The notes beneath the pieces were generated by a model, which was not told the origin of the DNA, did no database searches, and worked only from the letters and a program-made list of their open reading frames with translations. Shown here one piece after another: positions 24,104-33,120 of a DNA stretch of 57,554 bases; the first letter of the stretch is position 1, and every line of letters starts with the position of its first letter. The stretch covers positions 1 through 57,554 of the forward strand of contig NZ_WBOS01000023.1 in assembly GCF_008923245.1 (NCBI RefSeq), read 5' to 3'. A program made the position numbers and the translations under genes. The stretch is from Cytobacillus depressus (GTDB taxonomy: Bacteria; Bacillota; Bacilli; Bacillales; Cytobacillaceae).

Positions 24104-25568
24104 CGTTCATGCTCCTCTCTAATTTCTTTGCTTCTTCCCAAAACTCATCTAATTGCTCTAGGGAGTAAGCAGCAAAATCTTTGCCACTTTCTTTTACCCT
24201 TTTTTCAACAAATGAGAATCGTCTTTTGAACTTCTCATTTGTTAAATATAGGGCTTCTTCAGGATCAATTTTGTTAAAGCGCGCGATATTCACAAGGGCA
24301 AACAGAATATCACCGAATTCATTCACCATTTGATGACTACCTGTTTCTGCCTCTGTCTCAAATTCACGAAGCTCTTCTTTTACTTTCTCCCATGCAGGCC
24401 CAACTTCCTGCCAATCAAAGCCAACCTTTGCTGCTTTCTTTTGAATCTCCGAGGCAGCCATTAAATTCGGAAGGGCTTTACTAACCCCATCCATAATTAA
24501 CTTTTCATTGGCTGCTCCTTTTTCTTCATTTTTTATGTCCTGCCAATTTCTTAGCACATCTTCTTCCGTTTCAGCCTTTCGGTCTCCAAATACGTGCGGA
24601 TGGCGGCGAACCATCTTTGCTGAAATTCCTTCGATAACATCTTCAATTGTGAAGAAGCCATCATCCTCACCAATTTGTGCGTGAAGCATGACTTGCAAAA
24701 GAACATCGCCAAGCTCTTCAATCATATGATCAATATCATCCTCATGAATTGCCTCAATAAGTTCATACGCTTCTTCAATTAAATACTTTTTTAATGATTC
24801 ATGCGTTTGCTTTTTATCCCATGGACACCCATTCGGCCCCCTCAGCTCCGCAATAATTCCCCTAAGCTTGGAAAAGTTCTTATATAAAATCGTTTCATCT
24901 GTTATAGGCGGAACGTATAGCGACGTTAGATTATTAAGCTCAACTGCACGATCAAGCTCATGTAATGGGACTTTACGAATTCGTTCCTCTTTACTTCCAG
25001 CAGCAGTTACAATAAAAACATCATTATCGTAAGGAAGAATATCCATTAAGGTCAGCTTCACTTCGGACGCCACAAACTGATCATACACTTGACCAATAAT
25101 TAAATGTTGTGTAAACACAAGCTCATCTTTTTTCAAGCTTGTTCCGTCAAGCAGCTGAAATCCTTCGATTGGGTCAATTTTTAACGCTTGAAATAAAGGA
25201 TCGAGAAAACTTTGGCCACCGCCAATTTCAATGGTAACCCCATGATCCGCAGCCCTCTCAAGCAGTAGCTGAACAGTCTTCTCCGCAACGAGCGGATGGC
25301 CTGGCACAGCATATGTAATATCTTCTTGCAAAGCCTTTTGGATTAAGGTTGAGTATATTTCTTCATAAACCTCTTGAAATTGTTTATGCTTTTCATATAT
25401 AGAGTCAAAGGAAATGAACTCGAGCCCTTCCTTTATCAGATCTGTTATAACAGGATGCTCTTTCGTCCGTAAATAAAGAAGCGAAGCATTTGTTAAAGCT
25501 CGGTAAACACCAAGCGGGAGCTGGTCTAAATCTCCGGCACCTAGCCCGAGAATGGTAATTTTCGACAT
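24093..25568 (-). CDS. mazG: bifunctional tetrapyrrole methylase-like / MazG nucleotide pyrophosphohydrolase (YabN)
   Basis: Two domains. Residues 1-220 form a SAM-dependent tetrapyrrole (corrin/porphyrin) methylase fold (ITILGLGAGDLDQLPLGVY, YAVPGHPLVAE). Residues 230-491 form tandem MazG modules with LRGPNGCPWDKKQTHESL, the metal-binding EEAYELIEAI and IEELGDVLLQV, and a second EFGDILFAL. The MazG part hydrolyses NTPs to NMPs and cleans aberrant nucleotides; the substrate of the methylase part is unknown. The fusion is standard in bacilli. It lies 6 nt after the SpoVB-like gene. Confidence 0.92.
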   Translation of the reverse strand: MSKITILGLGAGDLDQLPLGVYRALTNASLLYLRTKEHPVITDLIKEGLEFISFDSIYEKHKQFQEVYEEIYSTLIQKALQEDITYAVPGHPLVAEKTVQLLLERAADHGVTIEIGGGQSFLDPLFQALKIDPIEGFQLLDGTSLKKDELVFTQHLIIGQVYDQFVASEVKLTLMDILPYDNDVFIVTAAGSKEERIRKVPLHELDRAVELNNLTSLYVPPITDETILYKNFSKLRGIIAELRGPNGCPWDKKQTHESLKKYLIEEAYELIEAIHEDDIDHMIEELGDVLLQVMLHAQIGEDDGFFTIEDVIEGISAKMVRRHPHVFGDRKAETEEDVLRNWQDIKNEEKGAANEKLIMDGVSKALPNLMAASEIQKKAAKVGFDWQEVGPAWEKVKEELREFETEAETGSHQMVNEFGDILFALVNIARFNKIDPEEALYLTNEKFKRRFSFVEKRVKESGKDFAAYSLEQLDEFWEEAKKLERSMNDET

Positions 25569-25574
25569 TAGCCA

Positions 25575-27182
25575 TCATCTCCTATTCTTTTTAGGCAGGA
25601 AAAAGCTCAATTTGCTTCCAAAAGGTAGCAGTGAGAGCTCATTCCTCTTAAAGGTATTTCCTCTTAATACAATCCATAAATAACTAAGTCCTCCGATAAC
25701 AACGGCACTCAGCGCCTGAATACCTGCAAATATCCGCTCCTCACGGAAACCAGTTAAATACCCTGTCACATACAAATATAGCTGTAAAATAACGAACATA
25801 AACAGTGCGGCTGCACTAATAGTTAAAATAAAGCGGACATTTAAGATGGACGTTCCAAGCTTTAGTCGTAGTTTAAAAAGCAAAATAAACATAACTAAAC
25901 TAAGCGTGATGCATGTAGCCACTGCAGCCCCCATCGTCCCAAACAGCGGTATAAACATTCCATTTAGCATATATTTCACTGCAAAGCTGCCAAGAATAAC
26001 ATAGGCTGGAAAAAAAACAATGCCTAACCCCTGCAAGATGGCCGTCACAGTTACAATCATAGAGCTTAATAAGATCACGATACTTAATACACCTAAAACA
26101 TCCGAACCCTCGCTATTTTCAAAAAGCATAATGTTTGTTGGGTGAATAATATTCCACAGCCCGATTGCAGCGGCAACACTGATAAATAAAGCGATTTTAA
26201 GCACTAAACAAATTTTTTCATGCATAAATTCAAACCGAGAATGCAGCTTTTCATTCGTAATCATCGGGACTAATGATAAAGACATCGAGGTAGCAACAAC
26301 CATTCCAATTTGAATTAATGGCTGCCCCCTGTCATAAATCCCCTTCAGCCCTTTTGCCTCTAAAGGGCTTATTCCTGATAGAGCGAGTGTGGAGTATAGA
26401 TTTAAAGAATCAGCGAGCTGCATGAACACTAGCAGCATACTGCTGACACATACAGCAAAGCCTTGAAAAAGCAGCTCCTTGCCAATTTTTTTGCTTTTTT
26501 TGAAATTAAAATTTCCAAAGGTCAGACGGGTTCTTCCTCGCTTAAGCCAATAAAATGTCACGAGAATGAATATCGCTGTAATTCCGCCTGTTACAGAGCC
26601 AAAAGCGGCTCCGCCTCCAACAATATATAAGCTATATCCCTCTTTCGTCAGCATAAAGGCTGCCAAAAAGATCGTCGTTACTCTTATTACTTGTTCACCC
26701 ACTTGGGAAACAGCTGTCGGAACCATATTCCCCTTGCCTTGATAATAACCTCTAAGCAAAGAGACAATCGGGAAAATAAGAAACATCACAGATATAACTT
26801 TGAGTAATATAGCCAGCTGCGGGTCATCCATTTGGGTAGCCAGCCAATCCGCTCCCCAGTATAAAATGGAGAAACCAATTATTCCGATCAAAGATAAAAG
26901 GATAAAAGATGTGATAAATAAACTTTGTACACCGTTTTTATCCTTTTTGCTCGACAGCTCCGTGTAAAGCTTCGAAATGACAACTGGAAATCCGTATGTA
27001 GATAACGCTAAGGCGACCCCATAAAACGGATATACTTGCTGATATATATAAAAACCTACATCACCAACAATATTTTGAAACGGCACGCGATAAACCGCGC
27101 TTAATACTTTGATAATAAGGGCAGCAATGGTTAAGATAAAGGCCCCTTTAAATAAATCCCTCGTATTTTTCTCGGGCCCCAT
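25575..27182 (-). CDS. SpoVB/MurJ-family polysaccharide or lipid flippase (YabM-like)
   Basis: A 535-aa polytopic membrane protein of the MOP superfamily (about 14 hydrophobic segments), with the family N-terminus FILTIAALIIKVLSAVYRVPFQNIVGD and conserved LLRGYYQGKGNM. SpoVB and MurJ paralogues move lipid-linked peptidoglycan precursors. The position between spoVT and mazG matches B. subtilis yabM; spoVB proper lies elsewhere there. The exact substrate cannot be decided from sequence. Confidence 0.85.
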   Translation of the reverse strand: MGPEKNTRDLFKGAFILTIAALIIKVLSAVYRVPFQNIVGDVGFYIYQQVYPFYGVALALSTYGFPVVISKLYTELSSKKDKNGVQSLFITSFILLSLIGIIGFSILYWGADWLATQMDDPQLAILLKVISVMFLIFPIVSLLRGYYQGKGNMVPTAVSQVGEQVIRVTTIFLAAFMLTKEGYSLYIVGGGAAFGSVTGGITAIFILVTFYWLKRGRTRLTFGNFNFKKSKKIGKELLFQGFAVCVSSMLLVFMQLADSLNLYSTLALSGISPLEAKGLKGIYDRGQPLIQIGMVVATSMSLSLVPMITNEKLHSRFEFMHEKICLVLKIALFISVAAAIGLWNIIHPTNIMLFENSEGSDVLGVLSIVILLSSMIVTVTAILQGLGIVFFPAYVILGSFAVKYMLNGMFIPLFGTMGAAVATCITLSLVMFILLFKLRLKLGTSILNVRFILTISAAALFMFVILQLYLYVTGYLTGFREERIFAGIQALSAVVIGGLSYLWIVLRGNTFKRNELSLLPFGSKLSFFLPKKNRR

Positions 27183-27237
27183 AGCTCCTCTCCTTCCAAA
27201 TCTTACATTCGAAAGTATTATACAGACTTTTACGCCG

Positions 27238-27282
27238 AAAAACCATCAGTGGGCCCCCAATATGCTGGGGGCCCACTGATGG
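27238..27282 (-). terminator. very strong hairpin terminator after spoVT
   Basis: A perfect 17-bp stem (27243-27259 with 27266-27282), with arms CCATCAGTGGGCCCCCA and TGGGGGCCCACTGATGG and a 6-nt loop, followed by T5 on the minus strand. The preceding GCGAAACTT resembles the left end of the elements at 2101 and 5393. Confidence 0.9.
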
Positions 27283-27293
27283 AAAGTTTCGCT

Positions 27294-27830
27294 TTATGAT
27301 TCCATTTGTCTTGCCAAAAACCCTGCTGCAGTTTCCACAGCTTTTTGCTCAACTTCACTTAATGTATCTTCTTTTGCATAAATAATAACGGCACCAATTG
27401 GGTCCCCATTCGCAATAATTGGCCCAATAGTATAGGAGGAAATGTCCTCAGAGTGACCATCAACGAGAGAAATTTCTCCCGGCTGGTTCAAGAGAACAGA
27501 GCTGCGGTCCTCCATCGTCTTCTCAACTAAATCACTAATGTTCTTGTTTAAGTATTCCTTCTTGGAGCCTCCTGCAACAGCGATATATGTATCTCTGTCA
27601 CAAATTAATACCGGATTTCCTAAGCTGTCAAACAGTGCTTCTGCATACTCCTTTGCGAAGTCGCCCAGTTCACTGATTGGCGAGTACTTCTTCAAAATAA
27701 CTTCTCCATCACGGTCTACGAAAATTTCTAATGGATCTCCTTCACGAATACGCAGAGTTCTGCGAATTTCCTTTGGAATAACCACACGCCCTAAATCATC
27801 GATTCGACGAACAATACCAGTTGCTTTCAT
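27294..27830 (-). CDS. spoVT: stage V sporulation protein T, AbrB-family regulator
   Basis: Transcriptional regulator active in the forespore, adjusting sigma-G-dependent genes. Residues 1-50 are an AbrB-type swapped-hairpin DNA-binding domain (MKATGIVRRIDDLGRVVIPK, EIRRTLRIREGDPLEIF); the remainder is a GAF-like domain. Starting at the ATG at 27830 gives 178 aa, the B. subtilis size; a longer frame to 27851 adds residues not in the family. A sigma-G-type promoter lies about 95 bp upstream. AbrB and SpoVT are paralogues, both in this window. Confidence 0.95.
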   Translation of the reverse strand: MKATGIVRRIDDLGRVVIPKEIRRTLRIREGDPLEIFVDRDGEVILKKYSPISELGDFAKEYAEALFDSLGNPVLICDRDTYIAVAGGSKKEYLNKNISDLVEKTMEDRSSVLLNQPGEISLVDGHSEDISSYTIGPIIANGDPIGAVIIYAKEDTLSEVEQKAVETAAGFLARQMES

Positions 27831-27929
27831 CCAAAGTTGCCTCACTTTCATCTGATGATTTTTTTCAGCTTTTCATATTGGCTCTGATTCAACCTTGGGA
27901 GAAATTGAATACATCGCCATGTTAGAACT

Positions 27930-27959
27930 TAGTATCTTTCATCTGGAAAGTTCTATACA
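27930..27959 (-). promoter_or_regulatory. sigma-G promoter of spoVT
   Basis: Minus strand: TGTATA (27954-27959), 17 bp, GATACTA (27930-27936). This fits the sigma-G consensus TGAATA-N17/18-CATACTA with one mismatch in each half. B. subtilis spoVT is sigma-G-dependent. Confidence 0.75.
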
Positions 27960-28129
27960 CATTCAAAAATTTTTTCTTGTGTAAATCAAATTCGCCTTAA
28001 TTGGATAATTAGACTGAATTATTCTTTTTTAGCCAGTGATATTTTAAAATTATCCAATTTTTCCATCGATAAACATCGAATGGAACGAAAAGGAAAAATC
28101 ACTTCGATTATTTAGGGCAAGTGTGTCTT

Positions 28130-31100
28130 TTATGTTTGGTTCTGCTCTTGTTTTTTCGATTCCTTCATCCCTTGAACAACTTCAAAGGCAATATTTAACC
28201 AATCGTTCGCTTTCATACCTTTAATATGAAGAACTGCTTTTAGCTTCTTGCCTTCCATTCCGAGACCTACTGTGCGGCCAAATTTGCTTGTGATCTTGAA
28301 GATTTTCGAACCGTCGATTCCTTCACTTGCCTGATCGGATAAAAGAATTAATATTTCATTTTTGCTCTGTTTAATTGTTTCTACGCCGGCAAGCTCTCCA
28401 TAAACCTTCATTTCTGCCACTTGGAATAAGTAACCCACTTCCTCTGGGTATTCGCCGAATCGGTCTATTATCTCATCATGAAGTTCTTCCAAATCCTCTA
28501 AAGTGAAAACGCCTCTAAAACGTTTATACATTTCAATTTTTTGATGACCATCAGATATATAGGAATCTGGAATATATGCATCTATTTCGAGATCAATTTC
28601 CAACCTCTGTTTGATTTCATGCTGCTCTATATTGCCCTTCCTCTCTTCAATGGCCTCTTTCAACATTTGAGAGTATAAATCAAATCCAACGGAATCAATG
28701 AAGCCATGCTGTTCGGCCCCCAACAAATTACCAGCGCCTCTAATGGATAAATCGCGCATGGCAATTTTAAATCCAGACCCGAGCTCAGTAAATTCCTTTA
28801 TGGCCTGAAGCCGCTTCTCTGCTACTTCTGTTAATACTTTATCTTTTCGATAAGTAAAATAGGCGTAAGCGATCCGATTCGAGCGGCCGACCCTTCCTCT
28901 CAGCTGATAAAGCTGTGAAAGTCCCATTTTATCCGCATCATGAACAATAAGCGTATTTACATTCGGGATGTCTACTCCTGTTTCAATGATCGTCGTGCTG
29001 ACAAGGACATCAGATTCACCGGAAAGGAAGCTTAACATGACAGATTCAAGTTCGTTTTCAGTCATTTTCCCATGTGCATAGGTTACCCTTGCATCAGGCA
29101 CAAGCATTGAAATTTCCTCTGCCTTCCGTTCGATGTCTTCTACTCTGTTATATAGGAAATACACTTGACCGTCCCTTGCCAGTTCTCTTTCAATTGCTTC
29201 TCTAACAATCCCGCCATTATACTCCATGACGTATGTTTGAATTGGGAAGCGATTCTCCGGCGGTGTCTCAATGACGGATAAATCACGCACGCCCAGCATG
29301 GACATATGAAGTGTTCGCGGAATCGGTGTAGCCGTTAAGGTTAGCACGTCTACATTTGTCTTCATCTGTTTAATTTTTTCCTTGTGTGTTACTCCGAAAC
29401 GCTGTTCTTCGTCGACAATAAGGAGACCTAAATCGCGATATTGAATGTCCTTCGATAAAATCCGATGGGTGCCGACAACAACATCAATCGTCCCAGCTTT
29501 CAATCCTTTAAGGGTTTCGGTTTGTTGTTTTCTCGTTTTGAAGCGGCTTAATAAACCAACCTCAATCGGGTAATCTTGAAAGCGCTCCCTCATTGTTTCA
29601 TAATGTTGCTGAGCAAGGATGGTCGTAGGAACGAGAAAAGCAACTTGCTTTCCATCTGCAACAGCTTTAAAGGCAGCACGAATCGCCACTTCTGTCTTGC
29701 CGTACCCAACGTCTCCGCAAAGCAAGCGGTCCATCGGGCGCTCTCTTTCCATATCCCTTTTAATTTCGTGAATGGAACGAAGCTGATCCTCTGTTTCTTG
29801 ATAGGCAAATGCCGCTTCAAACTCACGCTGCATTTCGCCATCCGGACTAAAAGCATGTCCTTTTGCTGCTTCTCTCTCCGCGTAAAGCTTGATCAAGTCA
29901 TCAGCAATATCTTGGACGGATGACTCCACCTTCTTCTTAACTCGCTTCCAGTCACTTCCGCCCAGCTTATATAATTTTGGCTCCTTCGCCTCGGAACCTA
30001 CATATTTTTGGACAAGGTCAATCTGCTCGACTGGAACATAAAGCTTGTCGCTTCCTTGATAGCGAATATGAAGATAATCTTTATGAACCCCGTTAATTTC
30101 AAGTGTTTCAATGCCTAAATACTTTCCGATCCCGTGATTGACATGAACAACATGATCGCCCACTTTAAGCTCGGAATAGCTTTTAATCCGCTCCGCATTA
30201 GATAATTTTTGACGGCGCGGCTGTTTTTTCGTTCTTTTATTAAAGAGCTCTTCTTCTGTTATGACCGCAAGCTTCTGGCTTGGCAACTCAAAACCGGTTA
30301 GCAAGCCGCCTTCCACGATCTGTACTTTTCCTTGAAGAATAGGCTGATCTTTGCCAATAAAGCTGGCTTCAATTTCATAGTCCTCTAATACTCTTTGAAG
30401 CTTCTTCACTCTTTCTTCATCGGAGCCGAGAAAAATGACAGTATTTTTGCCCTTTTTCCAGCGCTCAATTTCACCTTTAAGCACATTCATTTGGCCATGG
30501 AAGTTCTGCATTTGCTTACAGGAAATATTAATAATATTTTGCGGATTCGTGTTCGGGACATGTCTGAGAAACAATGACAAATATATGAGCAGCTGCTTCT
30601 TTTGCTGTAAAAGTCCACGTAGTTGATGCGATATTTTCACATCATGGATCATTTGCCCCTCACCTAATAGACTTGTATACCATTCCGCTTCTTCTTTATC
30701 CAACGAGTCATTCATTTCTTGAACTCTGCTGATCTCATCAACAAAAATAAGTCCATTGTCTGGTAAATAGTCTACTAAACTATTTTCTTTTTCATAAGCG
30801 AAAGATAAATATTTAAATAATTGATCTGGTTTACTGCCCATTTTTAATTGCTCAAGCTCGTAGCCAATGTTTTGTGTGAGCAAAGTCTTCGCTTTCTCGT
30901 CTTTCATTTTTATCAGGCTCTGCCCTAATCCAGCATCAATTTTTTCTACCATTTTTTCAAAATGTTCTTGCTTTAATGGGTATTCGGTTGCTGGCCCGAT
31001 CGTTACTTCCGTTAATTTCTCTTTAGACCTTTGATCTTCTAATGAAAAAGTTCGAATTGAATCCACTTCTGTATCGAATAATTCAATACGAATCGGATCT

Positions 31101-31663
31101 GTTTCTGTTAATGGGTAAATATCAATGATGCCGCCCCGTACGCTAAATTCACCTGGTGATGAAACCATGCTAACCCGTGAGTAGCCCATTTGGACAAATG
31201 TCAGAAGTTGCTCTTCCTGGAGCTCATCACCTACTTTTAAGGTTAACTGGCTTTCTCTCCAGAGAGATGCTGGTGGCAGAATCTTTCTCAAGCCTGCCAT
31301 CGGTGCAATCAAAATCCCGAACCTGCTTTTGCTCCAATGATTTAACACTTCAATTCGCTGTGCTTTTAATTCTGGACTGGCGATACTGATTTCGGCAGCA
31401 ATTAATTCATTTGCCGGATAAAGAAACACTTCTGTTTCGTTTACTAGGTTAACAATATCATCATAAAGCTTTTGTGCTTGAAGAAGATTATGAGTGACAA
31501 TTAATATCGGCTTTCGCGTCTGCTCATACACGGAGGCTAGGAATAACGTTCGTGCTGAACCAGACAGACCTGATATGAGCTGCTCTCTTAGCCCCTCCTC
31601 AATACCGGATAATACGGATTGAAGGTCATCCTGTTGATTGATAATTTTTTTAAGCCCATTCAT
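28130..31663 (-). CDS. mfd: transcription-repair coupling factor Mfd
   Basis: Displaces stalled RNA polymerase and recruits UvrA to transcribed-strand damage. The protein is 1177 aa, the B. subtilis length. The N-terminal UvrB-like region has GEFSVRGGIIDIYP. The RNA polymerase-interaction domain begins near LKVGDHVVHVNHGIGKYLG. The RecG-like motor has Walker A GDVGYGKTEV, DEEQRFG (motif II), TATPIPRTL and the QLRGRVGRS motif VI. A TRCF C-terminal domain follows. It is probably co-transcribed with fin, although a 325-bp repeat-bearing gap with a terminator lies between. Confidence 0.97.
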   Translation of the reverse strand: MNGLKKIINQQDDLQSVLSGIEEGLREQLISGLSGSARTLFLASVYEQTRKPILIVTHNLLQAQKLYDDIVNLVNETEVFLYPANELIAAEISIASPELKAQRIEVLNHWSKSRFGILIAPMAGLRKILPPASLWRESQLTLKVGDELQEEQLLTFVQMGYSRVSMVSSPGEFSVRGGIIDIYPLTETDPIRIELFDTEVDSIRTFSLEDQRSKEKLTEVTIGPATEYPLKQEHFEKMVEKIDAGLGQSLIKMKDEKAKTLLTQNIGYELEQLKMGSKPDQLFKYLSFAYEKENSLVDYLPDNGLIFVDEISRVQEMNDSLDKEEAEWYTSLLGEGQMIHDVKISHQLRGLLQQKKQLLIYLSLFLRHVPNTNPQNIINISCKQMQNFHGQMNVLKGEIERWKKGKNTVIFLGSDEERVKKLQRVLEDYEIEASFIGKDQPILQGKVQIVEGGLLTGFELPSQKLAVITEEELFNKRTKKQPRRQKLSNAERIKSYSELKVGDHVVHVNHGIGKYLGIETLEINGVHKDYLHIRYQGSDKLYVPVEQIDLVQKYVGSEAKEPKLYKLGGSDWKRVKKKVESSVQDIADDLIKLYAEREAAKGHAFSPDGEMQREFEAAFAYQETEDQLRSIHEIKRDMERERPMDRLLCGDVGYGKTEVAIRAAFKAVADGKQVAFLVPTTILAQQHYETMRERFQDYPIEVGLLSRFKTRKQQTETLKGLKAGTIDVVVGTHRILSKDIQYRDLGLLIVDEEQRFGVTHKEKIKQMKTNVDVLTLTATPIPRTLHMSMLGVRDLSVIETPPENRFPIQTYVMEYNGGIVREAIERELARDGQVYFLYNRVEDIERKAEEISMLVPDARVTYAHGKMTENELESVMLSFLSGESDVLVSTTIIETGVDIPNVNTLIVHDADKMGLSQLYQLRGRVGRSNRIAYAYFTYRKDKVLTEVAEKRLQAIKEFTELGSGFKIAMRDLSIRGAGNLLGAEQHGFIDSVGFDLYSQMLKEAIEERKGNIEQHEIKQRLEIDLEIDAYIPDSYISDGHQKIEMYKRFRGVFTLEDLEELHDEIIDRFGEYPEEVGYLFQVAEMKVYGELAGVETIKQSKNEILILLSDQASEGIDGSKIFKITSKFGRTVGLGMEGKKLKAVLHIKGMKANDWLNIAFEVVQGMKESKKQEQNQT

Positions 31664-31719
31664 TGCTACCCTCCCTTTCTTAAGGGTGTCATAACCCCTT
31701 TATTAGCTCCACTTTTATA

Positions 31720-31950
31720 TTGTCTAGCTACAGTGCCTTTGGTTAAGGCGCTTGCGCTTTTCTTATTGTCCAGCTCCAGCGCCTAGCCCCGACGTACAGG
31801 ACGTACTAGTGTCGACAATGCGACAGGACGTCGCGTTTTTGTCGACCTCGAGGTCATAAGTCAGTCTGTCAAGAAGGTTAAAGAACAACCTTCCTGCCAG
31901 ACTGCCTTATGCTTGTCGGGGCTGATCAGGGCGCTTCCGCATTTCTTTTA
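31720..31950 (-). repeat. mosaic intergenic repeat, copy D, with an extra internally deleted copy
   Basis: Read on the minus strand: start at 31950 (GCGGAAGCGCC), GCCCCGACAAGC, CATAAG/CTTATG, CAGTCTG/CAGACTG, GAAGGTT/AACCTTC, CTCGAG, then two CAGGACG hairpins (31794-31806 and 31820-31834), and end CAGCTCCAGC by 31780. A further 45-bp stub at 31720-31764 has only the two outer ends joined (AGCGCAAGCGCC and GTAGCTAGACAAT). Nothing else was seen in the 31664-31988 spacer except the fin terminator. Confidence 0.8.
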
Positions 31951-31956
31951 TAAATA

Positions 31957-31985
31957 GAAAAATGCTTTGGAGATTAGTCCAAAGC
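31957..31985 (-). terminator. terminator of fin
   Basis: Minus-strand stem GCTTTGGA / TCCAAAGC with loop CTAATC followed by a T5 run, 4 bases after the fin stop. Confidence 0.88.
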
Positions 31986-31988
31986 CTG

Positions 31989-32219
31989 TTATTGAATTAA
32001 AAAATCATGCTGGTGGTAGTCTGGATTGCGTTGAAGAAGATCGTGACAATCCTCGCAAATAGACTTTACTTGCAGATTGCCAGACGGATCATATGCAATC
32101 ATTGCTTGGCGTTCCTCATGGTTTAACAAATGAAAGCCAAGCTGCTCCGTGTTGACTGCTGTATCTTCAATTGTCCCAATCTTTACTCCACAATGGCGGC
32201 AATGATAATGAATAGCCAT
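31989..32219 (-). CDS. fin: anti-sigma-F factor Fin
   Basis: Binds RNA polymerase to help switch from sigma-F to sigma-G in the forespore (formerly yabK). The 76-aa zinc protein has two cysteine pairs, CRHC (Cys7, Cys10) and CEDC (Cys55, Cys58), and the family core HLLNHEERQAMI. AGGAGG precedes the ATG. A sigma-F/sigma-G-type promoter lies 35-65 bp upstream, which fits its known negative feedback on sigma-F. Together with csfB the window encodes two forespore anti-sigma factors. Confidence 0.95.
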   Translation of the reverse strand: MAIHYHCRHCGVKIGTIEDTAVNTEQLGFHLLNHEERQAMIAYDPSGNLQVKSICEDCHDLLQRNPDYHQHDFLIQ

Positions 32220-32252
32220 GCCCGTTCCTCCTAGTAAACACTCTGATGATAA

Positions 32253-32283
32253 TAGTATTAACGGTTTGAAGGGAACTTATTCA
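32253..32283 (-). promoter_or_regulatory. sigma-F/sigma-G promoter of fin
   Basis: Minus strand: TGAATA (32278-32283), 18 bp, AATACTA (32253-32259), one base off the sigma-G consensus. In B. subtilis fin is read by both forespore sigma factors. Confidence 0.75.
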
Positions 32284-32355
32284 TGGGCACGATATTTACA
32301 CTTATGATTAGAATGATATACTATCCTATGAAAAAAGTAGACAATTATGTGCTAT

Positions 32356-32916
32356 TTATTGATTAAATTCGTTCATAATTTGTAAAAATGGCTTAGAAAT
32401 CCATTCCTCACATGCTGCTGTACATCGCTGAATAACCTCGACCATTTGTTCTTGCTCTTCTTTCGTGAATCTCCCTAGAACATAGTCTGGGACCTTCATT
32501 CCACTCGGAGGTCTGTCAATTCCTACTCTTATTCTGTTAAACTCCTGTGTGCCTAAATGAGCAATAGTGGATTTTATTCCGTTATGGCCGCCGGCGCTTC
32601 CTTTTTGCCGCAGACGGATCTTTCCGACAGGTAAATCCAAGTCATCATAAATGACAACAAGCTCGTCATTTTCAATTTGGAAATAATCCATTAATGGAAC
32701 AATCGATTCCCCCGATAAGTTCATATATGTAAGCGGCTTTAATAAATATACCTTTTCCCCATTTACATGACCAACGCCATAGATGCCTTGAAATTTCGCC
32801 TGGTCAAGAGGTATATTTAGCTTTTCAGATAGGGCATCAATAACTTCAAAGCCAATATTATGCCTTGTTTTCTCATATTGCTTCCCTGGATTCCCCAGTC
32901 CTACAATCAGTTTCAT
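32356..32916 (-). CDS. pth: peptidyl-tRNA hydrolase
   Basis: Releases peptides from drop-off peptidyl-tRNA; essential (spoVC in B. subtilis). The 186-aa sequence begins MKLIVGLGNPGKQYEKTRHN with the catalytic histidine in TRHNIGF. It continues with KPLTYMNLSGES, the catalytic aspartate region VIYDDLDLPVGK, and GSAGGHNGIKS. It lies between ctc and fin as in B. subtilis. Confidence 0.96.
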   Translation of the reverse strand: MKLIVGLGNPGKQYEKTRHNIGFEVIDALSEKLNIPLDQAKFQGIYGVGHVNGEKVYLLKPLTYMNLSGESIVPLMDYFQIENDELVVIYDDLDLPVGKIRLRQKGSAGGHNGIKSTIAHLGTQEFNRIRVGIDRPPSGMKVPDYVLGRFTKEEQEQMVEVIQRCTAACEEWISKPFLQIMNEFNQ

Positions 32917-33044
32917 TTTCTCACCTCTTTTTATAATGCTTTATTAAATAATATTGTTGATGTAAATACCGCCATATGCACGCATATGGCTAAAATTCAA
33001 CAACATTCACTAACTTAACCTTTTATTAAACGAACGCTGAACGT

Positions 33045-33083
33045 AAAAATAGGGCTGACCAATCACTTTTTCGGGTCAGCCCC
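33045..33083 (-). terminator. terminator after ctc
   Basis: Minus-strand stem GGGCTGACC / GGTCAGCCC with a 13-nt loop, followed by TATTTTT. Confidence 0.85.
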
Positions 33084-33120
33084 TTATTCTTTGCAAGGAA
33101 CTCTTCTATTTTAATTTTTA

